From Methylobacterium sp. J-070 (GTDB lineage Bacteria > Pseudomonadota > Alphaproteobacteria > Rhizobiales > Beijerinckiaceae): a stretch of 64,000 nt of DNA. Position numbers and translations under genes: made by a program. The notes beneath the pieces were generated by a model. That model did no database searches. It was not told where the DNA came from and saw only the letters and a program-made list of their open reading frames with translations. The DNA lies in assembly GCF_022829385.1 (NCBI RefSeq), contig NZ_JAKSXX010000045.1, forward strand, positions 17,071 to 81,070, in the 5' to 3' direction. Below, piece by piece: positions 24,826 through 31,422 of this stretch (the stretch's first letter is position 1; every line of letters starts with the position of its first letter).

Positions 24826-25191
24826 CTACTCCTCCGATTGCATGACAAGGAAATTTAAGACGTAGGGGAATATATGGAACCCCAGCGCGATGACACACCA
24901 CTGGGCAGCGTTTGCGTCCAGATCCGCGTTGGCGTCTCTTATGAACGGCACGATTGCCGCTGCAGCTAGGATGCCCGCGGCTAAAGTATTACTGAAGGCG
25001 TTAAAGTGTTTAACGCACTCGTTGACGCGCTTTGCGTCGAGCTTGCGATCAATCGGGTCATCTGGCGGCGGCCGGGAGCTCCGATCAAAGCTCGCGGCAT
25101 TTAGTTTGCGAACCACATCTTCTGCTTCGCCCTCGGAGAAGGAGTCGACGGAACGCAAGGGCGTTGATGTCTTTCTCGTCGAGCCTGCCAT
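24826..25191 (-). CDS. Hypothetical two-span membrane protein
   Basis: A 121-residue protein. The soluble N-terminal half (SFSEGEAEDVVRKLNAASFD; DRKLDAKRVNECVKHFNAF) is followed by two hydrophobic helices (NTLAAGILAAAAIVPFI; WCVIALGFHIFPYVLNFLV). Its start overlaps the upstream stop (TGATG). A soluble part joined to a short membrane hairpin recalls membrane effectors of defence and toxin systems, but no family is recognised. Base composition is lower in GC than the phage-like genes. Confidence 0.6.
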   Translation of the reverse strand: MAGSTRKTSTPLRSVDSFSEGEAEDVVRKLNAASFDRSSRPPPDDPIDRKLDAKRVNECVKHFNAFSNTLAAGILAAAAIVPFIRDANADLDANAAQWCVIALGFHIFPYVLNFLVMQSEE

Positions 25192-25559
25192 CAAACAGGC
25201 TCTCTGAGGATACTATAGTTGACCTGATATAGCGTCCCTATAGATGATCTGCAGTATATAACCGAATATGTCAGATAATATCTGTAAGTAGAATCATACG
25301 CGAATGTTTCTTTGCGACGTGAGGCGGTTGCCAATACTAGTTTCTCGGGTCTGTAATGAACTATGTCCGCTATGTCGTCGGCGGCAGTTTCCACTACATT
25401 ACGAACGCGATCATTGGGATCAATTCGCACGGTAAATCTAAATTTGTACTCTTGATCGTCGTCAAACGGCATCACAACGACGGTTTCGTCTGCCGCGACT
25501 AAAAAGAAACTGTTATATATTAATTCTCTATTTCTAATGATTGCCCTGGGCCGAATCAT
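25191..25559 (-). CDS. Hypothetical beta-rich protein, low GC
   Basis: A 122-residue protein rich in beta strands and tyrosine (VAADETVVVMPFDDDQEYKF; AYDSTYRYYLTYSVIYC) with no known domain. It is coupled by one-base overlaps (TGATG) to the genes on both sides. The gene is strikingly AT-rich for this genome, so it was probably acquired separately from the rest of the element. It could be a sensor or antitoxin-like partner of the downstream membrane protein; this is speculation from gene order. Confidence 0.65.
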   Translation of the reverse strand: MIRPRAIIRNRELIYNSFFLVAADETVVVMPFDDDQEYKFRFTVRIDPNDRVRNVVETAADDIADIVHYRPEKLVLATASRRKETFAYDSTYRYYLTYSVIYCRSSIGTLYQVNYSILREPV

Positions 25560-25753
25560 CAATAGCCCCTTCGCGCCAGAAACTTTGCGTCGATAGCCGA
25601 CCGATTTGTAGCGTGGCGCTTCCTAAGAGGCAAACACGACAACTCCGCATTCTTGTCAAACCACGGCAAATTCGATGGCGTAACGTCGAATTCTAAATAA
25701 TAGACGTGAGGCGTCGCAAGCCGCAACTCAGTAAAATGCTGAGACAAAATCAA
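25559..25753 (-). CDS. Hypothetical small protein, low GC
   Basis: A 64-residue frame that needs a TTG start (MILSQHFTEL). It ends in a one-base overlap with the next gene. The sequence alternates strands and basic patches (HVYYLEFDVTPSNLPWFDKN; LPLRKRHATNRS). It shares the AT-rich composition of the next gene. Start and reality are less certain than for its neighbours. Confidence 0.45.
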   Translation of the reverse strand: MILSQHFTELRLATPHVYYLEFDVTPSNLPWFDKNAELSCLPLRKRHATNRSAIDAKFLARRGY

Positions 25754-25763
25754 TGCTACAATC

Positions 25764-26126
25764 CTAGTGCCAAGTTACGCTCTCCCGAGCGATACGATCT
25801 GGCTGGTCGATTAGATGCCCGATTAAAACAAAAACATGCGCAAGAGAAGATGGGCCAAAGGGAATTTTGGCTAATATAAAACCCGCGACAAGGCTAGTAG
25901 CTTCCTTGATCTCTACTGGAATTCCACGAACGGGCAATCCATCTTTATCTACGATACCAATCCGAGGCCACGATAACGCTTGTGATTTGGAGGCTTTTAA
26001 GCCTTTGAACGGAAGCGTATCAAGGAATTGGGTCGCGTGTTTTAACGCTTCTTCCAACTCCTTCTGAGAAGCCCCGAGCGCGGCAGCCGAAGCGATGGAT
26101 GGCAATGAAGCGTCCCACTTAGTCAT
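25764..26126 (-). CDS. DnaT-like/phage neck-type protein
   Basis: A 120-residue protein. EALKHATQFLDTLPFKGLKA, QALSWPRIGIVDKDG and GIPVEIKEATSLVAGFIL reproduce the pattern of the putative DnaT-like single-stranded-DNA-binding family (DnaT_2). That family occurs in phage head-completion/neck positions and has the same QALxWPR core. It is odd that it lies on the opposite strand to the packaging genes, directly behind a ribbon-helix-helix regulator (8-bp overlap). It may be a captured neck protein used against, or for, a helper phage. The family assignment is from memory. Confidence 0.6.
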   Translation of the reverse strand: MTKWDASLPSIASAAALGASQKELEEALKHATQFLDTLPFKGLKASKSQALSWPRIGIVDKDGLPVRGIPVEIKEATSLVAGFILAKIPFGPSSLAHVFVLIGHLIDQPDRIARESVTWH

Positions 26127-26349
26127 GACGTTGCTTTCCCTCCCTATGGAGCGGCTCATAGCCATTGCTGGAAAGCCAGTCCGCGAGGACGTAGCGGATC
26201 GCTTCCGGACGCGTCGGCTTAGGCTCAGGCTGCGCCTCAATCCAGGCGTCTAAGGGCTGCAGCTGGTCCGGCGGGATGCGAACGCCAACGTGCGTTGCGC
26301 CCACCTTGGGGCGCCCTCGCGATTTTCTGTCATTAGGTATTGACGCCAT
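26119..26349 (-). CDS. Ribbon-helix-helix DNA-binding regulator
   Basis: A 76-residue protein: a basic N-terminal arm (MASIPNDRKSRGRPKVGATH), then VGVRIPPDQLQPLDAWIEAQ (strand and helix) and TRPEAIRYVLADWLSS (second helix), the RHH fold of Arc/CopG-type repressors. It heads the seven-gene minus-strand operon and overlaps the next gene. A perfect 14-bp inverted repeat lies across its start, the usual layout for an autorepressor of this class. Confidence 0.75.
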   Translation of the reverse strand: MASIPNDRKSRGRPKVGATHVGVRIPPDQLQPLDAWIEAQPEPKPTRPEAIRYVLADWLSSNGYEPLHREGKQRHD

Positions 26350-26369
26350 GCTTTTCTAATGACAGAAAA
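26323..26369. promoter_or_regulatory. Perfect 14-bp inverted repeat, probable RHH operator
   Basis: TTTTCTGTCATTAG (26323-26336) is the exact reverse complement of CTAATGACAGAAAA (26356-26369), with a 19-bp spacer holding the RHH start codon. The location between divergent transcripts would let a dimer pair control both the minus operon and the plus-strand gene at 26437. Confidence 0.65.
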
Positions 26370-26436
26370 GGCGGGCCGGAGCAAGGCTGGAACCCTCGCT
26401 CACGGCCCTGACCACCACGATCGAGCGAGGATCGAA

Positions 26437-27069
26437 ATGGCTACTCACGCCCATAGCACACGCACGCCCTTATTACGCCCAGTTGGCAGCCCGCAGCCCT
26501 TATTAGGCACAGGGCTCGGCCGGCAGCCGGGCCCCGTCACCATGGCCCTTCGCGCGATGCGTGCGGCCGAGCCGCTGCCGCCCGCCGATGCCGCGATCGA
26601 GGCCATCCGCGAGGGGCTGATCCGCTACTTCGTCGAGGAGGACGGCCCCGACCGCCAGCGCGTCCGCGAGCTGCGCCGCCGGATCGCGGACCGGATCGAG
26701 GCGGACCTGGCCTTATTAGATGCGCTCGACCCGGATCCCGAGGCCGAACCGAGCTTAGGGGCCACCGAAGTCCTGGCCTTGTGCGAGCCGGGCGCCGCCT
26801 TGGCAAAGGCACGCCAGCGCTACGACTGGGACGACCAGACCTATTGGGGCCGCAGCAGCTGCACGGACGGCGAACGGGACGCTGGCGAGGAGCCCGAGGA
26901 GGAGAACGAGCACGGCGGCGACATTCAGGACGAGCCGCACGATCCGCAGCCGGACGATATCACCCGGAGGATGCACGGCTATGATCCGCAGGTTGCCTCA
27001 CGCGCCCACAAGGCTCTCCGTGACGCCGAGGCGATGCGCGCTCGCAAGGATCAGGAGGCGCGCGCATGA
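26437..27069 (+). CDS. Hypothetical protein with TTA-leucine codon cluster
   Basis: A 210-residue protein. The ATG at 26437 has GAGCGAGG before it and is preferred; an in-frame ATG at 26359 lies inside the inverted repeat. The middle is helical (RQRVRELRRRIADRIEADLA) and the C-terminus acidic then basic (GEEPEEENEHGGDIQDE; SRAHKALRDAEAMRARK). Leucines in the first half are written TTA seven times (three TTATTA pairs and one single), although TTA is very rare in this GC-rich DNA. Function unknown. It overlaps the following ATG. Confidence 0.6.
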   Translation: MATHAHSTRTPLLRPVGSPQPLLGTGLGRQPGPVTMALRAMRAAEPLPPADAAIEAIREGLIRYFVEEDGPDRQRVRELRRRIADRIEADLALLDALDPDPEAEPSLGATEVLALCEPGAALAKARQRYDWDDQTYWGRSSCTDGERDAGEEPEEENEHGGDIQDEPHDPQPDDITRRMHGYDPQVASRAHKALRDAEAMRARKDQEARA

Positions 27070-27281
27070 AGCCGGATCCCGTCTACTCCATCATCAGCGA
27101 CATGGAGACCGACATCGCTGACGTCGGACGCTGGGGCGAGTTGCTGTACCAGCTCGCCGCGTCTCCGAATTCGCTCGATGCCGGCACGCTTCACGTCATC
27201 GCGGCACCGATCCACGCATTGGGTCAGCGCCTAGAAGCGCGTTGGAGCGAGGCGTTTCGAGCCGCGGGAGGTCAGCCATGA
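27066..27281 (+). CDS. Hypothetical protein
   Basis: A 71-residue helical protein (SIISDMETDIADVGRWGELL) coupled by ATGA overlaps to both neighbours. No family is recognised. Confidence 0.6.
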   Translation: MKPDPVYSIISDMETDIADVGRWGELLYQLAASPNSLDAGTLHVIAAPIHALGQRLEARWSEAFRAAGGQP

Positions 27282-27739
27282 CGGCCTCTACCCGCCGCGC
27301 CGCCCTAGGCGCCATCCTCGCCGCCCCGCTGGCATCCGTGCCGGCGGTCGCTGCTTTGTCCCACCTGCCGGGCCAAGAGTCCCGATTCATCGCAATCGGT
27401 CCGCAGCTCGTTCAACTGTTGGACGAATACGATCGCCTCTGGGCGCCCGTGCGCTCCTACTACGAGGCCTGGGAGCGAGCGGCAGAGCGGTTTCCGATTC
27501 CCCGGTGGCAACTAGCGGAAAAGCTTCCGGAGTGGGGCGCGTACCTCGCCGCGCGAGAGCCAGCAGATGCCGTCAACGACAGGCTCGTGTCTCTGTACGA
27601 GCCGTTCGAGGACGAGCCCATGACGACGCTCCCCGCTATCCTCCTGCGGCTGCGCTACGCCCTGACGTTCGACGCATTCGCCGAGGACGCCATGGACGAA
27701 CTGCGCGAGCATTGGCGGAGGCACCCGCTATGCGCCTGA
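27278..27739 (+). CDS. Hypothetical protein with N-terminal signal-like segment
   Basis: A 153-residue protein beginning MTASTRRAALGAILAAPLAS, a twin-arginine-like or Sec-like export signal. The remainder is helical with many aromatic residues (LLDEYDRLWAPVRSYYEAWE; AEDAMDELREHWRRHP). It is frequent for small proteins in mobile elements to carry such pseudo-signals, so export is uncertain. The next gene starts inside its 3' end. Confidence 0.6.
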   Translation: MTASTRRAALGAILAAPLASVPAVAALSHLPGQESRFIAIGPQLVQLLDEYDRLWAPVRSYYEAWERAAERFPIPRWQLAEKLPEWGAYLAAREPADAVNDRLVSLYEPFEDEPMTTLPAILLRLRYALTFDAFAEDAMDELREHWRRHPLCA

Positions 27740-27915
27740 TCTACTCCTGGCTGGCCTTCGCCAACCTGCGCCTCGCCCTGGCCGAGTACGGCCGGGCCGA
27801 GATGCTGGACCGGCTCGCCGATGAGGCGATCGTCCGAGCCCGCGCCCGGGTCGTGGTGGCCGACAGCTTCGGCCAGCGCGCCGGCTTTCGGGAGCGGCTG
27901 CTGCCGATGCGGTGA
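27730..27915 (+). CDS. Hypothetical small protein at the element's right end
   Basis: A 61-residue frame beginning MRLIYSWLAFANLRLALAEY, basic and helical. It overlaps the previous gene by 10 bp and is followed 11 bp later by a strong terminator, so it is the last gene of the plus-strand operon before attR. Confidence 0.55.
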   Translation: MRLIYSWLAFANLRLALAEYGRAEMLDRLADEAIVRARARVVVADSFGQRAGFRERLLPMR

Positions 27916-27926
27916 TTCCCGTTACG

Positions 27927-27957
27927 GCCACCCGCGCATTTTGTGCGGGTGGCTCTT
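27927..27957 (+). terminator. Rho-independent-type terminator before attR
   Basis: GCCACCCGCGCA and TGTGCGGGTGGC form a 12-bp stem with one mismatch around a short T-rich loop, followed by TCTT. It closes the element's rightmost plus-strand operon. Confidence 0.75.
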
Positions 27958-27971
27958 CGCTGTCCTTCGCC
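27956..27971 (+). repeat. Third candidate arm-type integrase site
   Basis: TTCGCTGTCCTTCGCC differs from the copy at 12241 by one base and from that at 12168 by two. It lies 110 bp inside attR, in the same orientation as the left copies. Confidence 0.5.
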
Positions 27972-28080
27972 TCCTTTCGTCCGCAGCCGTCGCATCCACA
28001 TGGGTCTTCATGTGGGTAGGCCGAACTGTTCAAGAGCTAAGTATGAGCGATCATTACTCAAAAGCGGCTTCCTCGGCGGA

Positions 28081-28095
28081 CATCCGCTTCCGCCA
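28081..28095 (+). repeat. Right attachment core (attR)
   Basis: An exact 15-nt copy of the tRNA-Sec 3' end (CATCCGCTTCCGCCA) without the rest of the tRNA. It marks the right junction of the element. Confidence 0.88.
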
Positions 28096-28794
28096 AGCCG
28101 CCCTCCGTCCCCGACGCGCAAGGGATCCCGGTCTCCGCCGCCCCGGGTCGGCGCGGGAATCGACCGCGCGCCTCCCGCAAGCGGCGGCCCTCTTCAGCAT
28201 TCGGAAGCGTCGATTGCCTGAATGATCTGGTAGGATTGTTCGAATATTATCGAATTCTATTCGGATATATTCCACCGCTCATCGAAGGGACGCGGATAGA
28301 GCGAATCGAGGCGGATGACGGCGCAAGCTGCGCCGCCGATCGGGCCGGCCGCCGGAGACCCGCGCCGTGATCGACGCGGTGCGTCGAGGTCGCGCAGATC
28401 TCCCGTGCCCCGTCGCAACAACGTCACCCGTCGCGCCGCCCGTCGGCCTCGCGATCCTGGAGGACAGGCGCGGCGGGACGATTCCGGAGGCGTAAAACAG
28501 GTTCGCGAGGACCGATCAAAGCATCCGATCGCCGCGTCGGGCAGCGAATACGTAAGCCAATTTTCGAAGTTGCACTTGGCGATATTCGCTCAGGTCGATT
28601 GGCGGATGTCATCGCGCGAATCCTTAACGTTTCGGCAATCCGTTGCCGCAATGCCACGCTTGGCTTTCAAAGCGCAGACCCGGTGCGGACGAGGTTTGTC
28701 AGCGCAGCAAAGCTAAGCAATATACGGCCGCTGATTGAAGTGATGGCGCCTTGGAATGTGCCGCGATCAGCTGTCTTCCTGGGGCGAGCTACTG
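28096..28794. other. Intergenic region with AT-rich phased repeats
   Basis: About 700 bp between attR and the outer-membrane protein gene. Near 28240 three related units, TCGAATAT, TCGAATTC and TCGGATAT, start at 28240, 28250 and 28261, roughly one helical turn apart in an AT-rich patch. They could be binding sites for a regulator or a bent promoter. No coding-like frame was recognised elsewhere, although a promoter for the downstream gene is expected. Confidence 0.45.
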
Positions 28795-30795
28795 ATGAAC
28801 AAGAGCGAGATCCGACCGGCGCCAGCACGGTCCGTGACACCCGCCCGCCGGTTGCGCTGGCTGTGCTGCGGCACCGCGATGGTGTCGGTGATGGCCGCCT
28901 CGGCGGCGCACGCCCAATGCGCGTCGCCCACCGCGTCCGGTGTCAGCCTCCTCGGAGGCGTCAACCCGACCCTGCCGATCTCGTCCGTGGGTTCGAGCGT
29001 CCAGTCGCTCGTCGGCGTCCTGACGACCCAGAACACCGCCTCGCTGACCCAGACCTCGGGCTTCATCGGCGCGCCGGCCAACCCGGCGGAGAACCTCAAC
29101 GGCGGCGGCGTCTGGGTGCGCGGCCTCGGCGGCACCTTCGACACGCGCATCCCCGGAGCCTATTCGGCCAGTCCCAGCGTGTTCGGCGCGTCCGCCGCCG
29201 GCGCGTGCAACGTGCGCACCTTCCAGGACTTCTCGGGCTTTCAGACGGGCGCCGACGTCGCGCGCCTCAACGTCGACGGCTTCAACATCCACGGCGGTGT
29301 CACGGCGGGCTACACCGAGTCCACCGTCCGCTCGTCGGGCTTCCGGGCGGACTTCCAGACCCCCTTCGTGGGCCTCTACGGCGCGGTCACCAAGGGCAAT
29401 TTCTTCGCGGACGGCCAGGTCCGCTGGGACTTCTTCCAGGGCCTGCTCAACGATCCGAGCAACACCCTGTACAATCAGCGCCTGGACGCGCGGAGCCTGA
29501 GCCTGACCGGAAACATCGGCTATCAGGTCCCGCTCAGCGACGGCTGGTTCGTGGAGCCGTCCGCGGGGGCCGTGTACTCGGAGGTCAAGGTCGATGCGCT
29601 GCAGACCGGCGGCACCCTGTTCATCGCCAGAAATCCGGGCCTCTCCTTCCCGACGAGCGTCAAGATCCAGGATTTCGACAGCATTCTCGCCCGCGGCAGC
29701 CTCCGGTTCGGCAAGAACATCGTCATGGACGGGGTCGTGCTGCAGCCGTTCGTGACGGCGAGCGTGATCAACGAGTTCGGCGCCCCGGTCCGCACCGACA
29801 TCGCGACCGGCCTCGGCGCCGTCGGGAACGCCATCGGCCTGCCCGGCCTCGGCATCCTGGACTCGTCCGCACGGCTGAGGACCGGCCGCATCGGCACGTA
29901 CGGCCAGTTCTCGGGGGGCATCGCCGGCCAGATCCTCAACACGGGCTGGCTCGGCTACGTCCGCGGCGATTACCGCACCGGCGACCGCGTCGACGGCTGG
30001 GGCGTGAGCGGCGGTCTCCGCTACCAGTTCACGCCGGAGACCGCCGCGCGCGCGCTGATCACCAAGGGCGACGCGCCGCCCCTCGTCCCGGTGCTGGACG
30101 GTCCCGTGAACTGGACGGGGTTCAGCATCGGGGGCTCGGTGGGCGGTCTCTGGAGCCAGACCCAGCAGAACGTCTCGACGTTCTTCATCGACGTGTTCGA
30201 ACGCGCGGACCCGCATGTCGCGGGGGTGTATGCCGGCGGCCAGGTCGGGGCCGATTACCAGTTCGGCAGCATCGTCGTCGGCGTGGCCGGCGATGCCGGC
30301 TTCACGAACGCGGTGGGCGGGCGCGGCTGCTCGGCCGCCAGCGGCTACGGATTCAACTGCCAGTCGCGGATCGACGACCTCTACATGGCCACGGGCCGCG
30401 TCGGCTACGCCTTCGACCGGACGCTCGTCTACGCCAAGGGCGGCGCCGTCTTCGCCGACACGGCCGAGCGTCAGCAGAACAACTTCGCGAGCCAGCCCCT
30501 GATCCTCGGCATACCGCCGCTGCCGAATTCCAACGTGACGGCGTCCGAGACCGGCTGGACGGTGGGCGCGGGCTTCGAGTACGCGATCACCCGGAACTGG
30601 AGCGCCAAGGCCGAGTACCTGCATTACGAGCTCGACCGCAAGCGGTACGCCAATTTCGGCACCCTGGCCAACCAGGCGTTCGTGACGACGCAGAACATCG
30701 GCGACATCGTCCGGGTCGGCGTCAATTACCGCTTCGTCTTCGAGCCGACCCCCGTGGTCGCGGCGGTCTCTCAGCCGCTGATCACGAAGTACTGA
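28795..30795 (+). CDS. Outer-membrane protein with two beta-barrel domains
   Basis: A 666-residue exported protein with a signal peptide (RLRWLCCGTAMVSVMAASAA, cleavage near AHA-Q). The first half, from GGGVWVRGLGGTFDTRIPGA to about residue 410 (GGLRYQF), alternates as an autotransporter-type barrel. A linker (ALITKGDAPPLVPVLDGPVN) leads to a second barrel of the Omp25/31 type (WTGFSIGGSVGGLW to GDIVRVGVNYRF), as in Hyphomicrobiales porin-like proteins. An 18-residue tail follows. The start ATG at 28795 has GGGGCGAG before it; an upstream ATG at 28756 would disrupt the signal peptide. Two barrels in one chain is unusual, and no passenger domain is present. Confidence 0.75.
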   Translation: MNKSEIRPAPARSVTPARRLRWLCCGTAMVSVMAASAAHAQCASPTASGVSLLGGVNPTLPISSVGSSVQSLVGVLTTQNTASLTQTSGFIGAPANPAENLNGGGVWVRGLGGTFDTRIPGAYSASPSVFGASAAGACNVRTFQDFSGFQTGADVARLNVDGFNIHGGVTAGYTESTVRSSGFRADFQTPFVGLYGAVTKGNFFADGQVRWDFFQGLLNDPSNTLYNQRLDARSLSLTGNIGYQVPLSDGWFVEPSAGAVYSEVKVDALQTGGTLFIARNPGLSFPTSVKIQDFDSILARGSLRFGKNIVMDGVVLQPFVTASVINEFGAPVRTDIATGLGAVGNAIGLPGLGILDSSARLRTGRIGTYGQFSGGIAGQILNTGWLGYVRGDYRTGDRVDGWGVSGGLRYQFTPETAARALITKGDAPPLVPVLDGPVNWTGFSIGGSVGGLWSQTQQNVSTFFIDVFERADPHVAGVYAGGQVGADYQFGSIVVGVAGDAGFTNAVGGRGCSAASGYGFNCQSRIDDLYMATGRVGYAFDRTLVYAKGGAVFADTAERQQNNFASQPLILGIPPLPNSNVTASETGWTVGAGFEYAITRNWSAKAEYLHYELDRKRYANFGTLANQAFVTTQNIGDIVRVGVNYRFVFEPTPVVAAVSQPLITKY

Positions 30796-30990
30796 GGGCG
30801 GGTCTGGGCCTCGTGCGGAGCGATCCGCGCGACGCCCGCCGTCGAGGCTGCGCGCACCGCCTCAGTCCGCGCCGGAACGGGTGCGGCCGGGTCGCCGCGG
30901 GAGCCGTCGCCGGCAGGGCATCCGGTCGGTCGAACTTGGGTGGGGGTTGGGCGGGGGGAGCGGGCCCGCGCGGCGATCCGGCGGCGGGGC

Positions 30991-31191
30991 CTACTGGACC
31001 CCGAGGATCAGGACGCTCGCCCGGCCGTCGGCGGCGGTGAGCGCGGTCGGGACGCGCACGGTGCGCACACCCTGCCCGGGATCGGTCCGGTAGGCGACCG
31101 GGCCCGCCGCGCCCACGCAGCCGCCGAGCGGCACCAGCGCCAGGGCGCTCGCCGCCAGGGCAATCAGGGCCGGAAGGGTCGATCTCGGCAA
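30991..31191 (-). CDS. Small lipoprotein
   Basis: A 66-residue frame with a TTG start. LIALAASALALVPLGGC gives a lipoprotein signal ending in a good lipobox (PLGGC). The mature part is only about 43 residues (VGAAGPVAYRTDPGQGVRTV). Probably a membrane-anchored small lipoprotein of unknown role. Confidence is limited by the weak start codon. Confidence 0.5.
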   Translation of the reverse strand: MPRSTLPALIALAASALALVPLGGCVGAAGPVAYRTDPGQGVRTVRVPTALTAADGRASVLILGVQ

Positions 31192-31422
31192 TGTTCAGCC
31201 CTCTCGCGGCAATGTCGGCCGCCGTGCCAAGCTGGATTCGCACCATGGCGCAAATGCGACGATGCAGGAACACGGTTATCGAACCGTAAAATCGAGATTT
31301 CAGTCGACAGGACCCGTCCCGAAATCAGTCGTCGTCCGCTCTCGCTGCGCCGCGCGGGCGCCTGTCTGGGCCGGCGGCGGCATCCGGTGCGCCTGCGCGA
31401 CCCCGCGACACGGCCGGGACCT

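Larger units (their letters stand above)
12145..28095 (+). mobile_element. selC-integrated phage satellite-like element or reduced prophage (15.95 kb)
   Basis: The element is bounded by exact 15-bp copies of CATCCGCTTCCGCCA, the 3' end of tRNA-Sec. An integrase starts right after the left copy, followed by an AlpA/Xis-like gene, a replication-like module, terminase, a tail-chaperone-like gene, a tape-measure-like gene and accessory genes up to the right copy. Codon use and base composition are clearly less GC-rich than the flanks, most strongly in 25195-26350. No portal, major capsid, head-tail connector operon, baseplate or fibre gene was recognised, so independent virion production seems impossible. 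Both a satellite that uses a helper phage and a decayed prophage fit. Confidence 0.85.

Noticed and set aside
28599..31040. 813-residue plus-strand frame across the outer-membrane protein gene
   Set aside because: Arg/Pro/Gly-rich shadow frame; the neighbouring frame encodes a signal peptide and clear barrels.
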